NCBI GenBank assembly: GCA_903879335.1
Contig: CAIRLC010000045.1
Location: forward strand, 1-45,521
Direction of reading: 5' to 3'
Length of the DNA stretch: 45,521 nt
From: an uncultured Pseudomonadota bacterium
GTDB lineage: Bacteria > Pseudomonadota > Gammaproteobacteria > Steroidobacterales > Steroidobacteraceae
Positions within the stretch are counted from its first letter, which is position 1. Every line of letters starts with the position of its first letter. Positions 19,620-29,988 of this stretch are shown piece by piece. The notes beneath the pieces are model-generated. The model saw only the letters and a program-made list of their open reading frames with translations, searched no databases and was not told the origin of the DNA. The translations under genes and the position numbers were made by a program.

Positions 19620-19650
19620 AAGCAATCCGGGAGGGTGTCAAACCACCCCA
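19610..19650. repeat. imperfect direct repeat, copy B
   Basis: This copy begins CCTAAAGGGG and continues with AATCCGGGAGGG. It contains its own small hairpin, GGGTG...CACCC, at the position where copy A has one. The hairpin is kept while the bases differ, which suggests that structure is conserved. Confidence 0.5.
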
Positions 19651-19663
19651 TCGAACCAGGCGC

Positions 19664-20941
<1,278 letters not shown>

Positions 20942-21003
20942 AGCGATCTCCAAGCGGTCATCGAATAACTGTGAAATTAGCGTAGGTTAATTTCATCTGT
21001 AAT

Positions 21004-21045
21004 GTTCACAATAGAAAATTCACAATGTAAAATTCACATCCCGAC
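21004..21045. promoter_or_regulatory. three 14-bp iterated TTCACA sites in the aceA/regulator gap
   Basis: TTCACA occurs at 21005, 21019 and 21033, exactly 14 bp apart. The first two units are nearly identical (GTTCACAATAGAAA and ATTCACAATGTAAA) and the third shares ATTCACA. An opposing TGTGAA lies at 20970-20975. Placement between divergent aceA and a RamB/MccR-type regulator makes an operator array for that regulator the simplest reading. This is inferred, not shown. Confidence 0.6.
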
Positions 21046-21060
21046 ACGACGAGACCGACC

Positions 21061-22572
21061 ATGGCTGCCTTACCCAAGCAGGCGCATTTCCTGGGCGCCA
21101 AGCTCAAATCCCTGCGCAAACGGCACGGCTTTACCTTGGATGAACTGTCCGCCCGCTGCGTGCAACTGGAGGTCGCGACCGCTCCCTCGACCTCGTACCT
21201 GAGCATGGTTGAAAACGGTAAGCGCACTCCCTCCGCGGCTGTTTTAGCGCTGCTCGCGCAGGTGTTTGGCAAGGACTCCGCATGGTTCTTAAACGACTCG
21301 CTAGACGTACCCGGCGCCGCACCGCCGCCAGCCTCACCCATACCAGCGACTGCCACGGGACTGGCCTCGGGCATGCCCCTGGAGCCTGCCTTTCTATTTT
21401 CGAAAGGATTGCTGCAGGCCGCGCTGCCGGAACTGTTGGCCCAAACCGGGACCAGTGGGCGCCACTTCGCCCAACTGTTGATTCGGGTCTGGCAAGAAAC
21501 CCGTCAGAATGATTTTCCGGAAATCGAACGCGCCGCCGAAGCTGCCGGCGGGCGGCGTATGCCGCTCTCCGTCGAGGAACTGCTTGAGATCTGTAAGGCG
21601 CACGGCTTGAGACTGCAGTGGTCGCAAGCCGAGCGTGCACCGGACGGCCAGACGCTGCTACGGGCCCGCTACGAAGCACCCGGCACGCTAGTGGTCAATC
21701 GGCGCATGAATCAGCGCCCGGAGCGACTCAAGTACGAACTGGCCTTTTTCCTCGGCCACCAGCTACTGCACGGTGGCGATGGAATGATCTCACCGCACAC
21801 CGCGTCAGGGATCTTAGGCGATGACATGGCCGGCCCTGAGCGTCCAGGCATGGCCGCGCAGGATGTGCTGTATGCGTGGCGCGACTTCGAGTGCAGCATG
21901 TTTGCCGGCGCCCTGCTCTGCCCGCGCCAACCGTTCCGGCAGTTTCTACTGCGCGAAGCGCACAGCGTGCTCGCGTGTCACAAATTGGGGGTCACGCCCG
22001 CGGTGGTGATGCGACGCATGACGGCGGTCTCACCCTATCGACATTGGCATTTCTTCGACGGCTATCCGCCGGGCTATTTGCGCGCTGTCTATCGCGGCAA
22101 TGGCATCGCCTTACCGTGGGGCAATATGAGCCTCGTTCCCGATCCCTGTCCACGTTGGGCAGTGTTCAAGCTTCTGAATGAAGGTCCGCCCAGTCGCAAA
22201 GCAGACAACACTCCCACGTCACAGATATCAGTCATGGACGCCGGTGCAGGCCCGCGGTTGTATTGCTGTCACTCCTTGCACACCGAAGACGCCGGGCACG
22301 CGCCGCACGTGCTCTCCGTCGGCATCGATTTGGCGCCCGCGCTCGAAGCGCAGGGCTTGCCGGCTGCGGACCTGATCGCATCGGTCGCCTCGGCTTGCCG
22401 ACTGGGCAAGGGTCAGGCGCAACTGTCACCCGAGGTACAACGCGCACTGCGCACCGTGGCGCAAGTGCAGAACATCGCCTGGCTTGCCGACGCCGCCGCA
22501 AGGCCCGCGACGCTCATTTGTCCGCGCAGCGGCGGTTGTCCACTGCCCTCGCCGTGCCCTGGCCATCGCTAA
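21061..22572 (+). CDS. RamB/MccR-type short-chain-acyl-responsive transcriptional regulator
   Basis: The 503-residue protein has an N-terminal Xre-type helix-turn-helix (about residues 10-75: FLGAKLKSLRKRHGF...YLSMVENGKRTPS). A central ImmA/IrrE-like region contains NRRMNQRPERLKYELAFFLGHQLLH. The C-terminal DUF2083-type domain ends in a Cys-rich motif (CPRSGGCPLPSPC). This architecture is that of RamB in Corynebacterium and MccR in Rhodobacter, which sense CoA-thioester metabolites and control acetate or propionyl-CoA genes. Divergence from aceA supports a role at the glyoxylate node. Whether it activates or represses cannot be told. Confidence 0.85.
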   Translation: MAALPKQAHFLGAKLKSLRKRHGFTLDELSARCVQLEVATAPSTSYLSMVENGKRTPSAAVLALLAQVFGKDSAWFLNDSLDVPGAAPPPASPIPATATGLASGMPLEPAFLFSKGLLQAALPELLAQTGTSGRHFAQLLIRVWQETRQNDFPEIERAAEAAGGRRMPLSVEELLEICKAHGLRLQWSQAERAPDGQTLLRARYEAPGTLVVNRRMNQRPERLKYELAFFLGHQLLHGGDGMISPHTASGILGDDMAGPERPGMAAQDVLYAWRDFECSMFAGALLCPRQPFRQFLLREAHSVLACHKLGVTPAVVMRRMTAVSPYRHWHFFDGYPPGYLRAVYRGNGIALPWGNMSLVPDPCPRWAVFKLLNEGPPSRKADNTPTSQISVMDAGAGPRLYCCHSLHTEDAGHAPHVLSVGIDLAPALEAQGLPAADLIASVASACRLGKGQAQLSPEVQRALRTVAQVQNIAWLADAAARPATLICPRSGGCPLPSPCPGHR

Positions 22573-22595
22573 GCCTGTGCTACGCAGGCTTAGCG
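22567..22595 (+). terminator. strong hairpin overlapping the regulator stop codon
   Basis: CGCTAAGCCTG and CAGGCTTAGCG form perfect 11-bp arms around a 7-nt loop, and the TAA stop lies inside the left arm. No T-run follows, so it is terminator-like but may instead stabilise the 3' end or act on both strands. Confidence 0.45.
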
Positions 22596-22651
22596 ACCGT
22601 GTGTCTCGCCGGGTCGTACGGTAATCCCGCCATTTCCCGCTTGGTTTAGTG

Positions 22652-22728
22652 TGGCGCCCCGAACAGGAGTCGAACCTGTGACCTCGCCCTTAGGAGGGGC
22701 GCGCTCTATCCAGCTGAGCTACCGGGGC
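22652..22728 (-). tRNA. tRNA-Arg (anticodon CCT)
   Basis: The minus strand folds as a cloverleaf. The acceptor arms are GCCCCGG and TCGGGGC, the anticodon stem CGCCC/GGGCG holds loop CTCCTAA (anticodon CCT), and the T-loop is TTCGACT. CCA is encoded at 22652-22654. It decodes AGG. No integrase or attachment-site duplication was seen beside it. Confidence 0.95.
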
Positions 22729-22815
22729 CGCAGGCGCATCCTAACGGTTCGCCGCTCGACACTGAAGCCTGCCGATCGTATTTCATGTTTCCGTGCAGAG
22801 TCGGGGCCTTAGACG

Positions 22816-22835
22816 AACCATAAGGACTTATGGTT
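22816..22835. repeat. near-perfect 20-bp palindrome
   Basis: AACCATAAG and CTTATGGTT are perfect 9-bp arms separated by GA. It lies 33 bp past the stop of the minus-strand beta-propeller gene. It may be a 3'-end hairpin or a binding site, and no T-run accompanies it. Confidence 0.55.
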
Positions 22836-22867
22836 GCGCCAACGACCCCCACTGATAAGGCTCACCC

Positions 22868-23938
22868 TTACTTGACCGGTGCGCCTTCAGTTGCGATGGC
22901 CAGCACCCCGAAGGTGGCCGGAAGCATCGGCTTGCGCCCCCCCGAGGTAGGCGCCGGTCCAAACTGGACCGTCGGCACGTAAACGGTACCTGTTGCCGCG
23001 TCAAAAGCGCTCGTGCGGGCGCCGGGGCCCGTTGCCACGACCTGAACGCGAACGTACTGATCACTCGTCACCTGACGGATCACATCGAGCGTGCCGTCGC
23101 TATTGGACACAAACAGCAGATGGCGCTCTTGATCCATCACCATGCCGTCGGGGCCGTCTCCGATCATCACTTCCGTGACCAAGCGACCGGTGTCGGTATC
23201 GAGCACTGCCATCACCTTGTTGCCACACACCGAATGCAAACGATGATGGAGAGCATCCACAGCCATGCCGGTCGGCTCTTCACAGCGACCCAGCTTCCAT
23301 TCACCGATCTTCGCAAGCGTCGCCGTATCAAAGACGAACACCATCGACTTTGCTTCGTCATTCACGAAGCCACGACCGCGCCCATCGAATCCAATCTCCT
23401 CAAGCTTGCTCGCGCCCAAGGTCACCGTCCCTTTGATGGTATCGGTGACTGGATCGATCACGGTCAGCGTACCGTCCCCTGTTCCGCCGTTCACGATGAA
23501 AAGTTGGCGGGAGTGACTGTCATACTGCAACGCGTCGGGTTTCAATCCCGTCGGCTGGATTTTCTTCAACACTTTGAGTGACTCGCGATCAAACACCGTG
23601 ACGGTCTGATCCTTCCCATCCGTGGTGTAACCCTTGCCGAGATCCGCAATGACCTCAATCCCGTGTACACCATGGGTGCCCTCAATGTCACCGCGCTTTT
23701 TTCCGCTGGGTAAATCAAGCACCTCAACACGGTTGCCGTGCGCGACGTACAGGCTGTGCCCTGCGGAATCCACCCGTAGATAGTCATAGCCGGTATCGGT
23801 GCCACCGATGTCGAAATGACTCACAATCGAGAAGCTCCGTTCCGTTTTGCCAGCCACTGGCTTTTTGCCAGCCAAGGCAGGCGTCAGCGCCAAAACGCTC
23901 ATAATGACGGACGGGAAAATCGTATGACGCACGCGCAT
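22868..23938 (-). CDS. YncE-type periplasmic beta-propeller protein
   Basis: The 356-residue protein has a signal peptide (hydrophobic residues 8-23, ending TPALAG). Repeated propeller blades follow (LYVAHGNRVEVLDL, QLFIVNGGTGDGTLTVID, LLFVSNSDGTLDVI), the pattern of the YncE/YVTN-type seven-bladed propellers. These proteins bind partners or DNA in the periplasm and have no agreed enzymatic role. A clean AAGGAG ribosome binding site precedes the ATG at 23938. It is divergent from the efflux operon, so a link to metal or envelope stress is possible but unproven. Confidence 0.82.
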   Translation of the reverse strand: MRVRHTIFPSVIMSVLALTPALAGKKPVAGKTERSFSIVSHFDIGGTDTGYDYLRVDSAGHSLYVAHGNRVEVLDLPSGKKRGDIEGTHGVHGIEVIADLGKGYTTDGKDQTVTVFDRESLKVLKKIQPTGLKPDALQYDSHSRQLFIVNGGTGDGTLTVIDPVTDTIKGTVTLGASKLEEIGFDGRGRGFVNDEAKSMVFVFDTATLAKIGEWKLGRCEEPTGMAVDALHHRLHSVCGNKVMAVLDTDTGRLVTEVMIGDGPDGMVMDQERHLLFVSNSDGTLDVIRQVTSDQYVRVQVVATGPGARTSAFDAATGTVYVPTVQFGPAPTSGGRKPMLPATFGVLAIATEGAPVK

Positions 23939-24302
23939 TGAGCAACTCCTTCAGATCGAAACGACCACGATGCAAAGACAGCCTCGAAGCAGTACGCCAC
24001 GGCGCTTGCCTCGACCGCGTGAGCCGCGGGCATCGTGAGATCAGTCGGCAGTGTGCCATAGAAAATGACTGCGATTGATGCGTAAATTCAATCGACACAG
24101 CGGGCAATCAATACCCGTTCTGTCACAATCTGAAGGTACCGTGAGTCTTGAAAAAAACTTCACAATCTCTCATTCCATCCGAAGATATGAGCGACTACAG
24201 TGGCGCATAGCGACACTGATGAGCGATATCCCCGATGCGCGACCGACGAATCCTGCGGCCGAACATGGCCCCACTGCGATCAAAACGCGGTGCATGGGTC
24301 AA
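23939..24302. other. 364-bp divergent intergenic region
   Basis: It separates the beta-propeller gene from the efflux operon. The outer-membrane factor frame is open back to 24075, but the sequence before its signal peptide looks non-coding. A short hairpin (CGGG...CCCG near 24104-24119) and A-rich sequence near 24150 are visible. No clear promoter could be assigned. Confidence 0.45.
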
Positions 24303-25721
24303 ATGAATCAGCCGACTCTTCCTTCGATCAGCGCAGCCCTACTGCTTGCAGCTTCACTGACCGCCCAGGCTGGGACTTCGGAACCTGAGACGACTGTATC
24401 GGTTCCCCCGAATTACACCGGCATGAGCGTCGACACGGCCACATCGGTCGTTAACCGCTCATGGTCTGAACAATTTCGGTCAGAAGAGCTCAACACCCTC
24501 CTCCGTGAGTGTGACCGAGGCAATCTCGACCTCAATGCGGCGACCCTGCGGGTACGGGAGGCTCTGGCTAGAGGCCAGGCCGCCCGATCGGTCTTATGGC
24601 CTCACCTCGATGGCAGCGCCAACGTGGCTCAATATGCCGGTCGATCGGGGAGCAACTCAGCGCGCGAAACGGACAGCGGACTGCTCCTAAACGCGAGCTA
24701 TGAAATCGACTTTTGGGGCCGAAACCGCGCCGCACTGCAAGCCAGCGATGCACTCATCACACTCAGCCGGGCCGATCGAGCGGCCCTAGCGCTCACCACT
24801 CGCTCAGCCGTGATCTCTGCGTATTTCAATGTGCTGGCCTTGCGAGAACGGATCGCGCTGGCCCAAGTGGACCTCCGCAGCGCCGAACAGGCGCTCGGGG
24901 CGGTGCTCGCACGGCAGACCGCCGGCACCGCTAACGTGACCGAGGTCGCGCTAGAACGGTCCTCGGTCGCCACCGCGCGCCTCGTGATCCCAGATTTACA
25001 GGAACAGGCCGCATCCGCCTTAGTGGCATTGGCCGTGTTAGTCGGTCGAGATCCTGAGGGTTTCGACATACAGGCTCAGGACCTCAGCGGCGTCGCCGAG
25101 CCCGAAATTGCCGCAAGCCTTCCGTCTGAGTTGCTCAAGCGCCGACCGGATGTCGCCAGCGCCGCGGCCGCACTCGCCGCTGCAGCAGCCGACCTACGCG
25201 GTGCCGAGGCGTCGCTCTTTCCGTCCTTGTCCCTGACACTGAGCGGGGGTGTTCAAAATCCCGCCGTGCAAGCGGCAGTGACCACGCTGAGCGGCACCGG
25301 GGCTGCAATCACGCTAGGCGGACAAATCACCCAAACGCTATTTGATGCGGGGCGCCGTAAAGCTGTTCGGGAAGAAGCAAGGTTACGTCATTATGAGCTC
25401 ACACTTGCCTACCGCCGCGCAGTTCGCAACGCCCTCTTGGACGTTGAATTGGCGCTCAGTCACCGTCAATCCCTGCTGACTCAAGACGCCGAACGCAAAG
25501 CCTCGCGCCAGCAAACCCGTCTCGCGCTGGAAGCAGCTCAGTCGCGTTATCGCGCGGGAAGCGGTGATTTCCTCAGCCTCCTGGAGTCCGAACGCGGCGC
25601 ACACAGTGCGCAGGATCAAGACGTTCAATACCGTTTAGCTCGACTGCAAAGTCTAATCAGCCTCGCCAAAGCTCTAGGCGGCGGCTGGGATGTCGGCGCG
25701 CTGTCCGACCGCGAGCCTTGA
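24303..25721 (+). CDS. TolC/NodT-family outer-membrane factor
   Basis: This is the outer-membrane channel of a tripartite exporter. The 472-residue protein has a signal peptide ending near AQAG (residue 23) and two outer-membrane-efflux repeats. The NodT-type motif LPSELLKRRPDVASAAAAL lies about residues 275-295. No lipobox is seen. The ATG at 24303 is chosen because it opens the signal peptide. An ATG 9 bp upstream is equally open and neither has a good ribosome binding site. The stop TGA is followed immediately by an open frame for the adaptor. Confidence 0.88.
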   Translation: MNQPTLPSISAALLLAASLTAQAGTSEPETTVSVPPNYTGMSVDTATSVVNRSWSEQFRSEELNTLLRECDRGNLDLNAATLRVREALARGQAARSVLWPHLDGSANVAQYAGRSGSNSARETDSGLLLNASYEIDFWGRNRAALQASDALITLSRADRAALALTTRSAVISAYFNVLALRERIALAQVDLRSAEQALGAVLARQTAGTANVTEVALERSSVATARLVIPDLQEQAASALVALAVLVGRDPEGFDIQAQDLSGVAEPEIAASLPSELLKRRPDVASAAAALAAAAADLRGAEASLFPSLSLTLSGGVQNPAVQAAVTTLSGTGAAITLGGQITQTLFDAGRRKAVREEARLRHYELTLAYRRAVRNALLDVELALSHRQSLLTQDAERKASRQQTRLALEAAQSRYRAGSGDFLSLLESERGAHSAQDQDVQYRLARLQSLISLAKALGGGWDVGALSDREP

Positions 25722-25751
25722 ATGCAAGCACACCTCACGAGATTTTCCGCC

Positions 25752-26729
25752 ATGTCTATCCGCGCCGCTGCCTTACTCACTGTGCTATGCGCGCTCTCGG
25801 GCTGCGCCCGTGAGGCCAGTCCAGACGCCCCCCGCTCAGAACCAGCCAAGACAGACCAGAGCGAGGCCGGAGCCCCAAACTCAGCCACGAACACCGTGAC
25901 GCTGAGTGCGGAGCAAGTGGAGAAGTTGGGGCTGCGCGTGAAGCCGGCGACGGAAATCTCCTTCCATGCGCAAGCGGAAGGATATGCGCAGGTGTGGTCC
26001 CACGAGCCGATCGCCCAACTGTTGAGCGATCTGGCAACGGCAACCGCGGCTCAACGTCAAAGTGCCGCCGCGCTGAAGCGCTTGCAGTCACTGTCGCAGT
26101 CACCCGGCGCCTACACCGCTGATGCCGTAGAGTCCGCCGAGCAGAGGGCTGCCGCTGATGAGTCGGCGGTGATGCTCGCCAAAAATCGTCTGTCCGCCTT
26201 CTTCGGCGCCGACCATTCGAACAGCCTTGATGGCGTGATTTTGGACCATTTGGCCAGCGGACACCTGAAGCTGGTTCGCGTGACCTTTCCAATCGCCGCA
26301 GAAGTGCATGCAGTCCCGACCACGCTGCGGTTACAACCCGCGTTTGGTAGCACCCATCAGTCGCCAGTCATCCACGCTCGATTTGAGGCCCCTGCTGATC
26401 CCGCTGTGCCAGGCTACAGTATTTGGGTGGTCGCATCGGGCAGCGGTCTGGCGGAAGGCACGCGCTTAACAGCGCTGGCACCGACAGGACCCGCGCTGCA
26501 CGGTGCGTTGGTGCCTAGCAGCGCCGTGGTCGTCAGTGATGACCGATACTGGTGCTTGGTCGAAGGCCCTCAAGGCACCTTTACGCGCATTGCCATGACC
26601 ACCGATTACCCGGTCGCCGATGGCTATGGCGTCAGTGGGTCCATCAAGGCCGGTGCGGCCATCGTGGTGAGCGGCGCAGGTGAACTGCTCGCACAGATGA
26701 CCGGCGGCGGCGCGGATTCCGGGCCATGA
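25752..26729 (+). CDS. RND efflux periplasmic adaptor lipoprotein
   Basis: This membrane-fusion protein would bridge the RND pump and the outer-membrane factor. The 325-residue protein begins with a lipoprotein signal (MSIRAAALL..., lipobox LSGC, C18). It has a helical hairpin region (about residues 90-160, AEQRAAADESAVMLAKNRL) and beta-barrel/membrane-proximal parts with GAALVPSSAVVV-type sequence. The ATG at 25752 opens the lipobox signal. A frame starting at 25722, directly after the previous stop, would add ten residues. The lipoyl half-motifs are weak, so the protein is short and divergent for its family. It overlaps the pump gene by 4 bp. Confidence 0.75.
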   Translation: MSIRAAALLTVLCALSGCAREASPDAPRSEPAKTDQSEAGAPNSATNTVTLSAEQVEKLGLRVKPATEISFHAQAEGYAQVWSHEPIAQLLSDLATATAAQRQSAAALKRLQSLSQSPGAYTADAVESAEQRAAADESAVMLAKNRLSAFFGADHSNSLDGVILDHLASGHLKLVRVTFPIAAEVHAVPTTLRLQPAFGSTHQSPVIHARFEAPADPAVPGYSIWVVASGSGLAEGTRLTALAPTGPALHGALVPSSAVVVSDDRYWCLVEGPQGTFTRIAMTTDYPVADGYGVSGSIKAGAAIVVSGAGELLAQMTGGGADSGP

Positions 26730-29700
26730 TCCAGCGTTTGATTGATGTATGCGTGCGCCGGGCAGGCGCCGTGGCTGCCCTGTCGCTACTCGCGCTCGTG
26801 TTAGGCGCCTGGGGCGCGCTGCGGACGCCGTTGGACGTCTTCCCCGAGTTCGCACCCTCGCAGGTCGAGATCCAAACCGAAGCACCCGGCTTTGCGCCAC
26901 AGCAAGTCGAAGAATTGGTGACCAAACAAGTCGAGAACGCCGTCAACGGCGCGTCTGGACTCGCCACTTTAAGATCGGAGTCAACGCCCGGTCTGTCCGT
27001 CGTCATCGTGACCTTTAAAGACAACATCGATCTGCATGTTGCGCGTCAAGGGATATCCGAAAGATTGTCGGAGATCGGTAGCAGCCTGCCGGCCGGAGTC
27101 GGTGTCCCGAAACTGTCACCCCTCGTTTCGAGCACCATGGATTTGCTCAAGATCGGGCTGCTCTCTGATCGGGTTGACGCATTCACCCTAAGAGATACCG
27201 CGGATTGGATCATTAAGCCAAGACTGCTCGCAGTGCCAGGAGTCGCGCACACCATCGTCTTCGGCGGCGAGGTGCGCCAATTACAGATCTTGCCGGACAC
27301 ACGTCTCCTGACCGAGTACGGTCTGACCATCTCGGATGTCGCCGATGCCGCTCGGAGCGCGCTCGCCCTGCGCGGCGCAGGATTCGTGGATCTGGACGCG
27401 CAGCGCGTGCTGATCAAAACACCCACACCCGCGGCGAAGGTTGAGACGCTGTCAGATACACTCGTGACCACGCGAGGGTCGGTGCCGATTCGGATTCGGG
27501 ATGTGGCCCAAGTGCTTGAGGCGCCGGCGCTGAAGTTCGGTGATGCTCTCATCATGGGCAAACCGGGCGTATTGCTCTCTCTCGCCAGCCAATATGGCGC
27601 CAATACGCTTGAAACGACTCGAGCCGTGGAGCGCGCCCTTGCGGACTTGCAGCCGTCTCTGGAGGCGCAAGGCATACACCTGATCGTCGGCCTGCACCGC
27701 CCGGCGAATTTCATTGAACGCGCGCTCAGCGACCTGAAAGATTCCTTATTGATCGCCGCGTTGCTGATTCTTGCGGTGCTCTATCTGTTCCTGCGAGATC
27801 TGCGCTCCGCCTTGATTGCATTTTCCGCCATACCCTTATCCTTGCTCGCAGCGGTACTGGTGCTGGCCCATCTGGGACAGACGCTCAATACCATGACGCT
27901 CGGCGGATTTGCGGTTGCGCTTGGCGTACTCGTCGACGATGCCATCATCGGCATCGAAAACATTGTGCGTCGACTGCGCGCAAACACCGAATTAGCGACC
28001 CCGAAACCTCGGCTTGAGGTGATCACCGCAGCGGCGATCGAAGTGCGTGGCCCCGTGATTTACGCCACGGCCGTGGTGATTGCCGTCTTCCTACCCGAGT
28101 TGTTTACGAGCAGCGTTCAAGGGCATTTCGTGGGGCCGCTGGCGCTGTCATTCATTTTGGCAGTCCTGGCGTCACTGGCCGTAGCGATGACGACGACGCC
28201 CGCGCTGTGCATGTTGCTGTTGCCGCGAGACCGGGCGCACGAGGACGCTTCATGGATCCGCGTCATCAAACACTGGCAAACCAATGCCATTTCCGCCGTC
28301 CAGCGGCATTTCAGGCTCGTGGCCTGGGTACTGGCCGGACTGGTGGCTGTGGCGTCAGCCGCGCTTCCGTTTCTCGGCGGCACCTTCATGCCGGACTTTA
28401 GGGAAGGCCATTTCGTGATCCAGGCTTCAAGCATGGTGACCGGAACTTCGCTGGAGTCCATGCGCAACATGGGCGCCCGCTTGAGCGCGGATTTACTGGC
28501 ATTGCCCTACGTAAAAACGGTGGAGCAGCAGATCGGTCGGGCTGAACTCAGTGAGGACACCTGGGGTCCGCACCGCAGTGAGTTCCATGTTGAGTTGAAG
28601 GCCAACGCTGGGATTGATGAGGCGCTGGCGCAAGAAGAAATTCGTGCCGTCGTACAAAAATACCCAGGTCTACAAACTGAAGTCGTCACTTTCCTCGGCG
28701 ACCGCATCAGCGAGAGCCTGAACGGTGAAGCGGCACAGGTCGCGATCAAGGTTTACGGTGGCGACCTGGAGACCTTGGACCAGACCGGTGAAGCCATTCG
28801 TCAGGCGCTGAGCGGTATCCGCGGCATTACGGATCTTAAGTTCGCCCGACAGGATGGAACGCCGGCGCTCAGTATCGAATTGTTGCCGGGCCCTTTGGCG
28901 GCTGCGGGCTTGCGCGCGCAAACCGTGTTGGAAGCGATTGAGACCGCCTACGCGGGCGCGACCGTGGGCCAAACCTATGCGGGCATTCGCACCGTCGATG
29001 CAGTCGTCATTCTACCGAGCGCACAACGCAATCGCGTCGATGAAGTACAACGCCTCATGATCACCGGACCCTACGGGCCGGTCCCACTGTCGCAAGTCGC
29101 ACGTATCCGCTTGGCGCAGGATCGCTACAGCATCGAGCATGACGGCGGGCAACGGCGGATCAGCGTCACCTTCAACGTCCAAGGACGCCCTCTTCAGTCG
29201 GTGGTGGATGAAGCGAAGGCCCATATCGCGGCGCTTGGCGCTTTGGCGCCCGGAGTGTTCATCGAGTTCACCGGAGCGGCTGAAGCTGAGCGACAAACCC
29301 GCAATGAGTTGGTGCTCTATTCGGCGCTGGGATTAGGACTCATTTTCCTCATCCTAGGCATGGCTTTCCGCTGGCGCGGCAATCCTTGGCTCGTGCTGGT
29401 GAACCTGCCATTCAGTCTGATTGGTAGCGTCGCCGCCATCGCCGTGAGTGGCATCGGACTCTCACTCGGTGCTGTCGTTGGGTTAGTGACCGTCTTTGGG
29501 GTCAGCGCCCGTAACTCGATTTTACAACTCGCCCACTACGAACATCTGGTCGACAAGGAACACCAACTCTGGGGGGACGCCCTCATGCAGCGCGGTGCCA
29601 ACGAACGATTGATCCCTATACTGATGACCGCAGTCGTGACCGCACTGGGTCTTGCGCCGCTGGCCTTCGGCTTACACCAGCCTGGCCAGGAGATTGAAGG

Positions 29701-29806
29701 ACCCATGGCCGTCGTCGTGCTCGGCGGATTACTGTCGTCGACGGTTCTCAATCTCACCGTCCTGCCCGTTTTAGCGCGGAGATTTGGGCGGCCTCCTCGC
29801 GAATAA
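26726..29806 (+). CDS. RND-superfamily efflux pump, CzcA/CusA-like
   Basis: This proton-driven inner-membrane pump has 1026 residues and about 12 membrane segments, with two large periplasmic loops (about residues 35-330 and 540-860). The N-terminus (PLDVFPEFAPSQVEIQTEAPG, then VEELVTKQVENAVNG) resembles heavy-metal RND pumps. Helix 4 reads GVLVDDAIIGIENI (about 395-412) with the proton-relay DD pair. It lacks the CusA-type VDAAIVMIEN and CzcA-type DGAxxMVEN spacing, so metal specificity is not supported and the substrate stays open. It is the last gene of the three-gene export operon. Confidence 0.9.
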   Translation: MIQRLIDVCVRRAGAVAALSLLALVLGAWGALRTPLDVFPEFAPSQVEIQTEAPGFAPQQVEELVTKQVENAVNGASGLATLRSESTPGLSVVIVTFKDNIDLHVARQGISERLSEIGSSLPAGVGVPKLSPLVSSTMDLLKIGLLSDRVDAFTLRDTADWIIKPRLLAVPGVAHTIVFGGEVRQLQILPDTRLLTEYGLTISDVADAARSALALRGAGFVDLDAQRVLIKTPTPAAKVETLSDTLVTTRGSVPIRIRDVAQVLEAPALKFGDALIMGKPGVLLSLASQYGANTLETTRAVERALADLQPSLEAQGIHLIVGLHRPANFIERALSDLKDSLLIAALLILAVLYLFLRDLRSALIAFSAIPLSLLAAVLVLAHLGQTLNTMTLGGFAVALGVLVDDAIIGIENIVRRLRANTELATPKPRLEVITAAAIEVRGPVIYATAVVIAVFLPELFTSSVQGHFVGPLALSFILAVLASLAVAMTTTPALCMLLLPRDRAHEDASWIRVIKHWQTNAISAVQRHFRLVAWVLAGLVAVASAALPFLGGTFMPDFREGHFVIQASSMVTGTSLESMRNMGARLSADLLALPYVKTVEQQIGRAELSEDTWGPHRSEFHVELKANAGIDEALAQEEIRAVVQKYPGLQTEVVTFLGDRISESLNGEAAQVAIKVYGGDLETLDQTGEAIRQALSGIRGITDLKFARQDGTPALSIELLPGPLAAAGLRAQTVLEAIETAYAGATVGQTYAGIRTVDAVVILPSAQRNRVDEVQRLMITGPYGPVPLSQVARIRLAQDRYSIEHDGGQRRISVTFNVQGRPLQSVVDEAKAHIAALGALAPGVFIEFTGAAEAERQTRNELVLYSALGLGLIFLILGMAFRWRGNPWLVLVNLPFSLIGSVAAIAVSGIGLSLGAVVGLVTVFGVSARNSILQLAHYEHLVDKEHQLWGDALMQRGANERLIPILMTAVVTALGLAPLAFGLHQPGQEIEGPMAVVVLGGLLSSTVLNLTVLPVLARRFGRPPRE

Positions 29807-29988
29807 TCGCATCGACGACTGCCCGCCTATCACGATGTGCGTGTGCTACGGCGAAAAAGTTTGCGGAGATTTACAGATAACAGAGGGCAGAAAAGGGTCG
29901 AACCAGCCACCACGGGAACCGGTTCTGACCACCCCCTGGCACACGCAGAATGCGCGTGAACCCCGCGTACCGTGTGGGATCTGGAAGT

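Larger units (their letters stand above)
19092..19663. other. 551-bp non-coding stretch between aceA and the ligase gene
   Basis: No convincing gene is seen. An open frame at 19419-19667 (+) runs into the aceA end and has no ribosome binding site or known domain. The stretch carries two imperfect copies of a hairpin-bearing repeat near its ends, a perfect 10-bp-arm hairpin at 19588-19619, and scattered A/T runs that lower its GC relative to its neighbours. It may be an eroded mobile element or a long leader or terminator region. Confidence 0.5.

Noticed and set aside
22652-22728. tRNA-Arg as an integration site for an island
   Set aside because: No integrase gene and no repeated 3' tRNA end were found downstream within the window.
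26726-29806. Assigning the RND pump to copper/silver or cobalt/zinc export
   Set aside because: Helix 4 lacks the CusA and CzcA metal-family motifs, so a named metal symbol would be unsupported.
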